Notes under the pieces: generated by a model
What the model was told of the DNA's origin: nothing
Databases searched by the model: none
What the model saw: only the letters and a program-made list of their open reading frames with translations
Position numbers and translations under genes: made by a program
Assembly (NCBI GenBank): GCA_963806455.1
Contig: CAWDXZ010000001.1
Coordinates: forward strand, 248,001 to 312,000
Direction of reading: 5' to 3'
Origin: Bog-756 sp963806455
GTDB lineage: Bacteria > Actinomycetota > Acidimicrobiia > Acidimicrobiales > RAAP-2
Length of the DNA: 64,000 nucleotides
Shown: one piece after another, positions 1 to 8,337 of the stretch
How positions within the stretch are numbered: position 1 is the first letter of the stretch
Layout of the letters: the number at the start of each line of letters is the position of its first letter

Positions 1-948
1 CGTCTCGAGGTCGAGCGCCAGCGCGCCTACACCTCCCTGACCGAGCAGATGAAGCACCTGTCGACCTCCCACGACCAGCTGCACAAGGAGACCCGCAACC
101 TGGTGACGGCGCTCCGCTCACCCCAGACCCGGGGCCAGTGGGGCGAGCTGCAGCTCCGCCGCGTGGTCGAGATGGCGGGGATGATCGAGCACTGCGACTT
201 CGAGGAGCAGGTGACCTCCGATGGCGACAGCGGCCGCACCCGGCCGGACATGGTGGTCCACCTCCCGGGCGGGAAGAACGTGGCGGTCGACGCCAAGGTG
301 CCGATGCAGGCCTTCCTCGACGCCAACGAGGCCGAGGACGAGACCCAGCGCCGCATCTGCCTGGCCAGCCACGGCCGGCAGATGAAGTCGCACATCGACT
401 CCCTCTCGAAGAAGGAGTACTGGAAGCGCATCGACCCCTCTCCCGAGTTCGTCGTGGCCTTCATCCCGGGCGATCCGTTGCTGTCGGCTGCGCTCGAGCA
501 CGAGTCCGGGCTCATGGAGTACGCCGTCGCCAATCACGTGCTCCTGGCCACGCCGACGTCGCTCATCGCCCTGTTGCGCGCCGTCGCCTACGGGTGGCAG
601 CAGGAGTCTCTGGCGGCCAACGCCCGCGAGGTCCAGCTGCTCGGTGCCGAGCTCTATCAGCGCCTCTCGGTGCTGGGCGACCATGTCTCGGGTGTGGGCA
701 AGGGGCTGAACGCCGCCGTGGCGGCGTACAACAAGGCCGTCGGCTCGCTCGAGGGGCGTGTCCTGGTCACGGCCCGACGGTTCGCCGAGATGGGTGCGGT
801 CGGAGCCGAGCGCGAGCTGGCCTCTCCGGCACCCGTGGACTCCGCCACCAGAGCCCTCCAATCGCCGGAGCTGGGTCCGTCGGCGCTCGAGCTCCCCTTC
901 CTCGAGGAGGCGGCGGTGATGGACCACTCCGTCGGCTCCGGTATGTAA
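1..948 (+). CDS. rmuC: DNA recombination protein RmuC (5' truncated)
   Basis: The reading frame is open from base 1, so the gene begins before the window; 315 residues of the C-terminal part are visible. RmuC proteins have a membrane/coiled-coil N-terminus and a nuclease-like core of the restriction-endonuclease fold, and limit inversions at short inverted repeats. The core is clear here: the RGQWGE segment, a VAVDAKVP stretch with the acidic/lysine pair expected of the active site, FIPGDPLLSAAL, and a C-terminal helical AYGWQQE region. The N-terminal coiled coil lies outside. The tail after about residue 265 is low complexity and unlikely to be functional core. Family assignment is firm; the cellular role is taken from the family. 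Confidence 0.9.
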   Translation, partial: RLEVERQRAYTSLTEQMKHLSTSHDQLHKETRNLVTALRSPQTRGQWGELQLRRVVEMAGMIEHCDFEEQVTSDGDSGRTRPDMVVHLPGGKNVAVDAKVPMQAFLDANEAEDETQRRICLASHGRQMKSHIDSLSKKEYWKRIDPSPEFVVAFIPGDPLLSAALEHESGLMEYAVANHVLLATPTSLIALLRAVAYGWQQESLAANAREVQLLGAELYQRLSVLGDHVSGVGKGLNAAVAAYNKAVGSLEGRVLVTARRFAEMGAVGAERELASPAPVDSATRALQSPELGPSALELPFLEEAAVMDHSVGSGM

Positions 949-1446
949 GTCCTCATTCTCCGCCGTTCAGCCCACCACTCATATATGGGCCGGGGGAGTG
1001 CTCGAGCTTGCCGAATGTCTGAGGAAGGCAGGGGCATGCATCCGTGGCGCATCCTGACGCCGAGCGCTCTCAGGCGGCGTTCGAGCTTCACCTCTCCCCA
1101 CCAGTCGGCCGGTGAAGAAGGTGACGTTCCCGCTGAGCCGGCTTCCTTCCGCAGCGCCGCCCTCACACCTCGATCACACTTCGATCACACTCTCCCCCTG
1201 AGCGAGCGACACAATTGCCTGAGGCGAGACAATCGCCTGGGAGAGCGTCACAATTACCTGGGAGAGCGGCACAATTAGCGGATTCGTCATAATTGCCAGT
1301 AGACGGGGGGCCACCGAATCTTCTATGAAGATTGTGTTGCGGTTCTCAGCGGGCTCCAAGGTGGGCAGGGGATAAGTAAACGCTCAACAGGTGCATTCCC
1401 ATGGGGATGCATGCCGGGGCATGGTCAGAAATGGGAGGGAGATGAC
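949..1446. other. Intergenic region with repeats, no convincing gene
   Basis: About 500 bases separate rmuC from the next gene. It holds an exact 11-base tandem duplication (TCGATCACACT at 1170-1180 and 1181-1191) and, right after it, an array of about 20-base direct repeats at 1211-1294 listed separately. Short open frames occur on both strands but have no ribosome-binding site or family resemblance. The last 20 bases carry the AGGGAG ribosome-binding site of the following gene. Confidence 0.6.
1200..1300. repeat. Phased direct-repeat array, possible transposon-end remnant
   Basis: Five copies of a motif centred on ACAATT (variants ACAATC, ATAATT) start at 1211, 1229, 1250, 1271 and 1289, so the spacing is 18, 21, 21 and 18 bases, about two helical turns. 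On the minus strand the best unit reads AATTGTGACGCTCTCCCAGG. Regular spacing of this kind is typical of arrays bound by a protein on one DNA face: IS21/Tn7-type transposase end sites, or an operator/iteron array. No transposase gene lies nearby, so a remnant end or an orphan regulatory array are both possible. Confidence 0.55.
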
Positions 1447-2685
1447 GTGAGGATATTGGTACTCGGGGGCGACGGTTATCTCGGATGGCCGACCGCGCTG
1501 TATCTCTCCCGGCGTGGTCACCAGGTGGGAGTGGTCGACAACTTCGCCCGGCGGGGCTACGACCTCGAGATGGGTGTCGACAGCCTGGTGCCGATCGCCA
1601 GCCTGCAGCGGCGCATCCGCTGCTGGCGGGACATCTCCGACCTGACCATCGACCTGTTCGTGGGCGACCTCACCGACCCGGCCTTCGTCGGCACCACGCT
1701 GAGCTCGTTCCAGCCCGACGCCGTCGTCCATTTCGCCGAGCAGCGCTCGGCCCCGTACTCGATGATCGACCGGCAGCACGCCGTCTACACCCAGGTCAAC
1801 AATGTCGCCGGCACGCTCAATCTGCTCTACGCCATCGCCGAGCAGGACCGGGACATCCACCTGGTGAAGCTGGGCACGATGGGCGAGTACGGCACGCCCA
1901 ACATCGACATCGAGGAAGGATTCATCGAGATCACCCACCGGGGCCGCACCGACGTCCTGCCCTACCCGAAGCAGCCCGGTTCCTTCTACCACCTGTCCAA
2001 GGTGCACGACAGCGCCAACATCATGTTCGCCTGTCGCATCTGGGGGATCAGGGCCACCGATCTCAACCAGGGCATCGTCTACGGGCACGACACCGAGGAG
2101 ACCCTGTTGCACCCCGACCTCGCCACCCGCTTCGACTACGACGGCGTGTTCGGGACGGTGCTCAACCGGTTCTGCGTGCAGGCCGTCACCGGCCACCCGC
2201 TCACCGTCTACGGCGCCGGTGGCCAGACCCGGGGGATGTTGAACATCCTCGACACGCTGGCCTGCGTCGAACTGGCCCTGGAGAGCCCGGCCGAGCAGGG
2301 CGAGTTCCGGGTGTTCAACCAGTTCACCGAGTCCTTCTCGGTGGCCGAGATGGCCGAGATGGTGGTCGCCGAGTTCGCCGGTGACGCGGTGATCGAGCAC
2401 TGGACCGATCCGCGGGTGGAGAAGGAGGACCACTACTACCGGGCGGCGCACACCAAGCTCCTCGACCTCGGCCTGGTGCCCCACCTGCTCACGTCGGCGG
2501 TCGTCCAGTCCATCCTGGCCGTGGCCGACAGGTTCAAGGACCACGCCGACATGGAGGCCATCCGGCCCACGGTGGAGTGGCGGAGCACGGCCAGCGATCT
2601 GGTCACCTCCGGGGCCACCTCCAACCGCCGCCCGGACGGACCGTCGCCGACCGTCGGTCCCACCCGGGCGGCCGCCGGCCGCTAA
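1447..2685 (+). CDS. NAD-dependent epimerase, UDP-sulfoquinovose synthase-like
   Basis: A 412-residue extended short-chain dehydrogenase. The N-terminal GGDGYLGW loop binds NAD; the active site is T in TMGEYGTP and the Y-x3-K pair in FYHLSKVHDS. The TMGEYGTPNIDIEEG and KQPGSFYHLSK segments are hallmarks of SQD1-type enzymes, which make UDP-sulfoquinovose from UDP-glucose and sulfite, the head-group donor for sulfolipid. I place the start at GTG 1447 because AGGGAG lies 7 bases upstream; an in-frame codon at 1411 lacks such a site. No sulfoquinovosyl-transferase gene is adjacent, so whether the product serves a sulfolipid or another glycan is open. The last 35 residues are low complexity. Confidence 0.8.
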   Translation: MRILVLGGDGYLGWPTALYLSRRGHQVGVVDNFARRGYDLEMGVDSLVPIASLQRRIRCWRDISDLTIDLFVGDLTDPAFVGTTLSSFQPDAVVHFAEQRSAPYSMIDRQHAVYTQVNNVAGTLNLLYAIAEQDRDIHLVKLGTMGEYGTPNIDIEEGFIEITHRGRTDVLPYPKQPGSFYHLSKVHDSANIMFACRIWGIRATDLNQGIVYGHDTEETLLHPDLATRFDYDGVFGTVLNRFCVQAVTGHPLTVYGAGGQTRGMLNILDTLACVELALESPAEQGEFRVFNQFTESFSVAEMAEMVVAEFAGDAVIEHWTDPRVEKEDHYYRAAHTKLLDLGLVPHLLTSAVVQSILAVADRFKDHADMEAIRPTVEWRSTASDLVTSGATSNRRPDGPSPTVGPTRAAAGR

Positions 2686-2781
2686 CCGCCATCTTCAGCT
2701 GGCAAAAGGCGGCGGAACGCCGCCCGCCAGCGTCGCACTCCGAGGGTCTCCCGGGGGGTCCCCGGCACTATCGTCGTCGGG

Positions 2782-3978
2782 ATGCCCGCGGCCCGACGGA
2801 GACGAAGCCGGTCCGCGGCCAGGCGCGGTCGGGGCAGGCAGTGGCTGTTGACACTGCTGGCGGCGCTGACCGCGTTGTTGGTGGTCGGCTCGCTGCTCGA
2901 GATCCATGCCCAATCGGGAGACTTCCGGACCGCCACCAGCACCGGGTATGGCGCCATGGCCTCCAAGCTGGTCGCCGAGTCGAACGAGACCGGCGGCCGG
3001 CTGGCGTCGCTCATGGACACCGCTCCCCAGCTGGCCAACCAACCCCTGCCCTACACGGCTCGCGCCGTCCTCCAACAGGGCCTCGACGCCGCGGTGACCT
3101 CGACCTCGGATCAGGCCAGCCGTGTCGCCGGGCTGGAGCCGCCCGACCCGGCCGTCGGCGCCGGCACCCGGCTCGCCGCCGTCATGTCCGACCGGGCCTC
3201 GGCCGCCTCCGCCCTGAGGTCGAACGTCGACCAGATGCTCGGCATGACCCCACTGCCCGTCGCCGGCGGCCCGCAGTCGTCCGCCCCGCCGTTGCCGGCG
3301 CTCCTCATCTCGCCCGATCAGGCGGCGACCGGCATGACTGCCGCCGGGGTGCTGTTCCAGCACTCCGATGACGAGTACCGCGCCTTGGTCGCCGATCTCC
3401 GGGCCAACCGGGTCCCGATCCACCTCCCACCCTCGGTCTGGGTCCCCTCGCCGGTCGCCACCGCACCGCTCGGCCCGGCTCGTCTCGGGGCATCGGCGTC
3501 CCTGCTCGAGGCATCGGCGGCGCTGGTGCCCTTCCACCGACTGGTGATCACCGCCATCGGCCTCGATCCCACACCCGTGGCCTCGGGAGGCCCACAGGCC
3601 GCCATCCCCGGGTGCGCGGCGCCGCAGTCGGACACCCTCGGCGGCTCCGCCACGGTCATGCCGCCGACCGCATCGGTCCGTTCCACGGTGACGGTGACCA
3701 ACTGCGGGACGGTCGTCGAGCCGGTGGTGCGGGTCACCGAGACCCTCACCCTCGCCGATCCTGCCGGAACCCCACCGCCCGGGGCGGCCCGGGGCGGCCT
3801 GTTCCAGTCCCAGGTCAGCCTCCGGTCGGGCTCTTCCGCCGCACTGACGATGGCGGCCCTTCCGGTTGCCTCGGGTCACCGCTACACCCTCACCTTCACC
3901 ATCGCCCTCCCGGTCAGCCAGGCGGCCAACAACCCGGCCGGCTCCACCCAGACCCTCGTCCTCCAGATCACCGGCTGA
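2782..3978 (+). CDS. Membrane-anchored extracytoplasmic protein of unknown function
   Basis: 398 residues, family not recognised. A strongly basic N-terminus (residues 1-20, Arg-rich) is followed by one hydrophobic segment at about 22-42, giving a signal anchor with the rest outside. Residues 45-130 are Ala/Ser-rich and probably helical. The C-terminal third (about 285-398) has alternating hydrophobic residues and a TVTVTNCGTVVEPVVRVTETLTL stretch (quoted in part) that resembles a beta-sandwich adhesion or CARDB-like fold, with two cysteines that could pair. It stands between an epimerase and citrate synthase with gaps of about 100-180 bases, so it is probably a separate transcript. Codon use matches its neighbours. 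Confidence 0.65.
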   Translation: MPAARRRRSRSAARRGRGRQWLLTLLAALTALLVVGSLLEIHAQSGDFRTATSTGYGAMASKLVAESNETGGRLASLMDTAPQLANQPLPYTARAVLQQGLDAAVTSTSDQASRVAGLEPPDPAVGAGTRLAAVMSDRASAASALRSNVDQMLGMTPLPVAGGPQSSAPPLPALLISPDQAATGMTAAGVLFQHSDDEYRALVADLRANRVPIHLPPSVWVPSPVATAPLGPARLGASASLLEASAALVPFHRLVITAIGLDPTPVASGGPQAAIPGCAAPQSDTLGGSATVMPPTASVRSTVTVTNCGTVVEPVVRVTETLTLADPAGTPPPGAARGGLFQSQVSLRSGSSAALTMAALPVASGHRYTLTFTIALPVSQAANNPAGSTQTLVLQITG

Positions 3979-4155
3979 GGCGGCGCGGTGGGCTTGGCGC
4001 CCGGGTGCCGCCCCGGGCCCCGACCGGCTGCGACCGGCGGCGCGGCCGGCACCGACCGGCCAACTCCGCCGGACCCATGATCTGGTCGATGGCGCAGGGG
4101 GTCGATCTAGGATTGGTGCACCAGAGCGAATTGACGACGGAAGGGCCTGAGGACC

Positions 4156-5427
4156 GTGGCCGAGAGCATCACCATCACCGACAACCGCACCGGCGAGTCC
4201 CTCGAGATTCCCATCGAGAACGGGGGTGTCTCCTCGGCCCAGTGGGCGAAGCTGCTTCCGGGGATCTGGTTCTACGACCCCGGATTCGTCTCGACGGCCG
4301 CGTGCGAGAGCGCCATCACCTACCTCGACGGGGACCAGGGCGTCCTCCGCTACCGGGGCTACCCCATCGAGCAGCTGGCCCAAGACTCGACCTACCTCGA
4401 GGTGGCCTATCTCCTGTTGAACGGTGAGCTCCCGACCAAGGACCAGTTCGAGGTGTGGGAACGTGAGATCACCCTGCACACCTTCATCCACGAGAACGTG
4501 CGCAAGCGCTTCCTCGAGGGGTTCCACTACGACGCCCACCCGATGGGCATGTTGGTCTCGGCCGTGGCCGCCCTCTCGACCTTCTACCTCGACGCCAAGG
4601 ACATCTTCGACGTCGAGTCACGGAACAAGCAGATCATCCGGCTCATCGCCAAGATGCCAACCCTGGCCGCCGCGGCCCACCGCTTCAGTGTGGGGATGCC
4701 CTTCGTCTACCCGGACAACTCGCTCAAGTTCACCTCCAACTTCCTCTCCATGATGTGGAAGATCGCCGAGCCCCGTTTCGAAGCCGACCCCACTCTGGCC
4801 CGTGCCCTCGATGTGCTCTTCATCCTCCATGCCGACCACGAGCAGAACTGCTCGACCACCGCCATGCGGACGGTCGGGTCCTCCCATGCGGACCCGTACT
4901 CGGCCACCGCCGCCGCCGCCGCCGCCCTGTACGGGCCCCGCCACGGCGGTGCCAACGAGGCGGTGATCCGGATGCTCAGTGAGATCGGCTCCATCGACCA
5001 GGTGGAACCGTTCATCAGGTCGGTGAAGGAGGGGTCGGGTGGCCGGCTCCAAGGGTTCGGTCACCGCGTCTACAAGAGCTACGACCCCCGGGCCAAGATC
5101 ATCAAATCGACGGCCGACGAAGTCTTCGAGATCACCGGCAAGAACCCGCTGCTCGACATCGCCCTCAAGTTGGAGGAGATCGCCCTCTCCGACGAGTACT
5201 TCATCTCGCGCAAGCTCTATCCGAATGTGGACTTCTATTCGGGCCTCATCTACCAGGCCATGGGATTCCCTCTGGAGATGTTCCCGGTCCTGTTCGCCAT
5301 CCCCCGCACGTCCGGGTGGCTGGCCCACTGGCAGGAGATGCTCGACCAGGACTCGAAGATCGCCCGGCCCCGCCAGTTGTACATCGGCGCGGACGCCCGC
5401 GACTACGTGCCGATCGCCGACCGCTGA
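4156..5427 (+). CDS. gltA: Citrate synthase (type II)
   Basis: A 423-residue enzyme that condenses acetyl-CoA and oxaloacetate to citrate, first step of the TCA cycle. The N-terminal about 50-residue beta domain typical of the hexameric, NADH-sensitive type II enzymes is present (ESAITYLDGDQGVLRYRGYP). Catalytic residues are visible: H263 in PRHGGANEA, H303 in FGHRVYKSYDP and D359 in NVDFYSG. Length matches the family. The start is GTG 4156 just after a GA-rich stretch; no better upstream start exists in frame. It stands alone and converges with the downstream thioesterase gene, the two sharing a hairpin in the 50-base gap. Confidence 0.95.
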   Translation: MAESITITDNRTGESLEIPIENGGVSSAQWAKLLPGIWFYDPGFVSTAACESAITYLDGDQGVLRYRGYPIEQLAQDSTYLEVAYLLLNGELPTKDQFEVWEREITLHTFIHENVRKRFLEGFHYDAHPMGMLVSAVAALSTFYLDAKDIFDVESRNKQIIRLIAKMPTLAAAAHRFSVGMPFVYPDNSLKFTSNFLSMMWKIAEPRFEADPTLARALDVLFILHADHEQNCSTTAMRTVGSSHADPYSATAAAAAALYGPRHGGANEAVIRMLSEIGSIDQVEPFIRSVKEGSGGRLQGFGHRVYKSYDPRAKIIKSTADEVFEITGKNPLLDIALKLEEIALSDEYFISRKLYPNVDFYSGLIYQAMGFPLEMFPVLFAIPRTSGWLAHWQEMLDQDSKIARPRQLYIGADARDYVPIADR

Positions 5428-5431
5428 CGCC

Positions 5432-5447
5432 GGCCGCCCGGGCGGCC
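5432..5447. terminator. Convergent terminator hairpin between gltA and tesB
   Basis: A perfect 16-base palindrome, GGCCGCCC followed by GGGCGGCC, lies 5 bases after the gltA stop and 32 bases beyond the tesB stop on the other strand. It can serve both converging genes. There is no long U tract, as is common in high-GC actinobacteria. Confidence 0.45.
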
Positions 5448-5479
5448 CTTGGCGCGCCCCGCGTCCCCCCGGGGTCTCG

Positions 5480-6355
5480 TCACCCGGGCGGCGGGTAGGA
5501 CCCCTCCGAGCGGGGGATCACCCGCATGAGCCCCTCCTGGACGATCGACACCACCAACCTGCCCTCCCCCGTGAACAGGAACCCGCGAGCCAGGCCGCGT
5601 GCTCCGTAGGCGACCGGACTGTCCATGTCGTAGAGGAGCCACTCGTCGGCCCGGAACGGGCGGTGGAACCACATGCAGTGGTCGAGGCTGGCCCCCATGA
5701 AGTCGGCATCGTCCCAGCTCACGTCGTGGGGGGCCAGGATGGTGTCGAACAGCGACATGTCCGAGGCGTAGGCGGCGATGCAGGCGTGCAGCAGGGGCTC
5801 GTCGCGCAGGGTGCCGTCCGCCCGGATCCACAGGCGCTGGACCGGCTCCTTGTCCGCCCCGTGGCTGAAGGGGAGTGATCCCACGTGGCGCTGCTCGATC
5901 GGATGAGGGCGGTCGAGCCAGTCCCCGAGGGTCTCGCGGTAGGGCTCGAGCCGGTCGACCAGGGAGTCGAGCTCCTCGGGACCGGGCACGTCCGGCATGG
6001 GGATCTGGTGGGTGAGCCCGGGCTCGTCGGCGTGGAACGAGGCCGACAGGTTGAAGATGGCCCTCCCGTGCTGGATGGCCACCACCCGCCGGGTGGTGAA
6101 CGACCGGCCGTCCCGGATCCGGTCCACCTCGTAAAGGATGGGGACGTTGGGGTCCCCGGGGCGCAGGAAATACGAGTGGAGCGAGTGCGGCCGGCCGATC
6201 TCGACGGTCCGCCCCGCGGCCATCAGGGCCTGGGCCGCCACCTGGCCGCCGAACACCCGCTGACGGTCCTCGTTGGGGCTGACGCCCCGGAAGATGTTCA
6301 CCTCGATCGGCTCGAGATCCAAGAGGTCGACCAGGAGGTCGAGGTCTTCGCTCAC
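5480..6355 (-). CDS. tesB: Acyl-CoA thioesterase II
   Basis: 291 residues forming a double hot-dog protein that hydrolyses medium/long-chain acyl-CoA to free acid and CoA. Family markers are the N-terminal hot dog with RVFGGQVAAQAL and SYFLRPGDPNVPILYEV, the RDGRSFTTRRVVAIQHG segment, and the second hot dog with MGASLDHCMWFHRPFRADEW. The catalytic D in the ASLDH motif, with partner T/S and Q residues, appears conserved. The start is GTG at 6355 on the minus strand. It diverges from the glycosidase across a 97-base gap. Confidence 0.92.
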   Translation of the reverse strand: MSEDLDLLVDLLDLEPIEVNIFRGVSPNEDRQRVFGGQVAAQALMAAGRTVEIGRPHSLHSYFLRPGDPNVPILYEVDRIRDGRSFTTRRVVAIQHGRAIFNLSASFHADEPGLTHQIPMPDVPGPEELDSLVDRLEPYRETLGDWLDRPHPIEQRHVGSLPFSHGADKEPVQRLWIRADGTLRDEPLLHACIAAYASDMSLFDTILAPHDVSWDDADFMGASLDHCMWFHRPFRADEWLLYDMDSPVAYGARGLARGFLFTGEGRLVVSIVQEGLMRVIPRSEGSYPPPG

Positions 6356-6452
6356 CGCACCATCCTGTCAGGTGCTCGTCCGCGGCCGGGACGCCCGGGG
6401 CACCGCCGCTCGAGCCGATCGGCCCCGGATCCAACCGCTACGGTTACGGCCC

Positions 6453-7625
6453 GTGGCCGACATCTCCTTCCCCGACGGCTTCGTATGGGGCACGGCCACC
6501 AGCGCCCACCAGATCGAGGGCGGCAACGTCAACACCGACTGGTGGGAGTTCGAGCACGACCCCACCTCGGGGTGCGTGGACGTGAGTGGTGACGCCTGCG
6601 ATTCCTACCACCGCTTCCCCGAGGACATCGCCCTCGTCGCCGGCCTCGGGTTCTCCTCCTACCGGTACTCGCTCGAGTGGAGCCGGATCGAGCCGGAGGA
6701 GGGGGAGTTCTCGAGGGTGGCCCTCGACCACTACCGCCGGATGGCGGCGACCTGTCGCGAGCACGGCATCACCCCGGCGGTGACCTTCCACCATTTCACC
6801 CATCCCCGTTGGCTGGCCTCCGCCGGCACCTGGGAGTACGCCCACGCCCCGGACCGCTTCGCCCGTTTCTGCGAACGGGCCACGGCCCACTTCGGCGACC
6901 TGGTCGGCATGGGATGCACGCTCAACGAGCCCGACGTCGTCGCCACCATGGGATGGCGGCACGGGATCTTCCCGCCGCGGGTGCGCGACCGCGACCGCCG
7001 GGCCGCCGTCAACGAGGCGTTGGTCAGCGCCCACCGCAAGGCGGTCGAGTCCATCCGGTCGGGCCCGGGCGACTTCCCCGTCGGCCTGACCCTGTCCATG
7101 ACCGACTACCAGCTGCAACCCGGTGGCGAGGAATGGCTCGAGCGGATCAGGCGGCCGTCCGAGGACGTCTTCTTGGAGGCGACCGGCGGTGACGACTACA
7201 TCGGCGTGCAGACCTACACGCGCTCCCGGGTGGGACCCGAGGGCGGAATGGGCCCCGAGGAGGGGGTTCCGACCACTCAGATGGGGTATGAGGTTTGGCC
7301 CGAGGCGTTGGAGGGGACGATAAGGCGGGCCTGGGAGAAGACCGGCGGGTTGCCGGTCTATGTCACCGAGAACGGCATCGGGATCGACGTCGACACCGTG
7401 AGAATTGACTACGTGAGGCGGGCACTGACCGGGGTGAGACGCTGCCTCGACGACGGAATCGACGTGCGCGGCTACTTCTACTGGAGCCTTCTCGACAATT
7501 TTGAGTGGGTGCTCGGATACCGTCCCACCTTCGGCATCGTGGCCGTCGACCGCCAGACCTTCGAACGGACGCCGAAACCCAGCGCCACCTGGCTGGGCCG
7601 GGTCGCCCGCTCCAACGCACTCTGA
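6453..7625 (+). CDS. Glycoside hydrolase family 1 beta-glycosidase
   Basis: 390 residues of a (beta/alpha)8 barrel retaining glycosidase. The acid/base glutamate is in TLNEPDV and the nucleophile glutamate in YVTENGIG; the N-terminal FPDGFVWGTATSAHQIEG signature and the C-terminal YFYWSLLDNFEW aglycone/glycone-site segment are intact. It is about 60 residues shorter than typical 450-residue GH1 enzymes, with shortened loops in the middle of the barrel rather than loss of the catalytic parts. Start GTG 6453 gives the usual N-terminus; earlier in-frame sequence overlaps the tesB 5' end and has no family similarity. Substrate cannot be told from sequence; beta-glucoside or a related beta-glycoside is likely. 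Confidence 0.92.
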   Translation: MADISFPDGFVWGTATSAHQIEGGNVNTDWWEFEHDPTSGCVDVSGDACDSYHRFPEDIALVAGLGFSSYRYSLEWSRIEPEEGEFSRVALDHYRRMAATCREHGITPAVTFHHFTHPRWLASAGTWEYAHAPDRFARFCERATAHFGDLVGMGCTLNEPDVVATMGWRHGIFPPRVRDRDRRAAVNEALVSAHRKAVESIRSGPGDFPVGLTLSMTDYQLQPGGEEWLERIRRPSEDVFLEATGGDDYIGVQTYTRSRVGPEGGMGPEEGVPTTQMGYEVWPEALEGTIRRAWEKTGGLPVYVTENGIGIDVDTVRIDYVRRALTGVRRCLDDGIDVRGYFYWSLLDNFEWVLGYRPTFGIVAVDRQTFERTPKPSATWLGRVARSNAL

Positions 7626-7685
7626 TGGGGCCAGGCCAAGCGTGCGCCCAGAAAACCCACAGGCTCGACGGCTAGGGTCTCCCCG

Positions 7686-8186
7686 ATGACCAGTCTCGCC
7701 ACCCGCGTGGAGCACATCTGGCAGAAGCGGGACACCCCCCAGGCCAGGCAGCTGTTCCGCTACTCGATGGTCTCGGTGGTGTCCACGGCCGTCTCCTTCG
7801 GCGTGCTGGCCATCGTCTTCGGCGTGCTCCACCTCTTCGGTGAGATCGGCAGCACCGTCTTTGCCAACGTGACCGCCACCGTTCCCTCGTACTACCTGAA
7901 CCGCAAGTGGGTGTGGGGAAAGGGCGGCCGGTCCCATCTGGTGAAGGAGATCATCCCGTTCTGGTGCATGTCGGCCATGGGCATCGTGGTGTCCATCGGG
8001 GGTGCCGCCGTGGCCAGGCACATCGGGATCGAGCACCATCTGACCCACCTCCAGCAGACGGTGCTGGTGCTGGCGGCCAACGTCACGTCCTTCGGCGTGT
8101 TCTGGATTCTCAAGTACCTGGTCTTCAACCGGCTCTTCCACGTGCACCCGCTCGAGGAGCTCGACGAGCTCGTCGAGGCGGCTTGA
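7686..8186 (+). CDS. GtrA family membrane protein
   Basis: 166 residues with four predicted membrane segments (about 27-50, 57-80, 95-115, 125-150). GtrA-like proteins are small integral membrane proteins tied to movement or handling of polyprenol-linked sugars in cell-surface polysaccharide synthesis. Family-typical parts are QLFRYSMVSVVSTAVSFGVL at the N-terminus and the YYLNRKWVWG motif after helix 2. It lies 60 bases after the glycosidase. It ends with a short acidic tail. Confidence 0.85.
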   Translation: MTSLATRVEHIWQKRDTPQARQLFRYSMVSVVSTAVSFGVLAIVFGVLHLFGEIGSTVFANVTATVPSYYLNRKWVWGKGGRSHLVKEIIPFWCMSAMGIVVSIGGAAVARHIGIEHHLTHLQQTVLVLAANVTSFGVFWILKYLVFNRLFHVHPLEELDELVEAA

Positions 8187-8272
8187 GCACCGGCTCATCC
8201 GTCGGGACCGAGCCGTCTCCCGGCCGACGCCACCGGCACGACCACGGGGCTGAGGCGCGGGGCGTGTGGACC

Positions 8273-8302
8273 TTGAGCGGGACGACCCGGCGGGCGTACG
8301 TT
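8273..8302 (+). promoter_or_regulatory. Candidate promoter of the 8338 membrane-protein gene
   Basis: TTGAGC at 8273-8278 and TACGTT at 8297-8302 are separated by 18 bases, a fair sigma-70-like pair 36 bases before the start codon. Found by eye only. Confidence 0.35.
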
Positions 8303-8337
8303 GACCTGAGGGTGGCCGGGACCCGGAAGGAGGTGCG

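Noticed and set aside
1174..1359. A 61-residue minus-strand open frame over the phased repeats
   Set aside because: Its repetitive peptide comes only from the DNA repeats; no ribosome-binding site.
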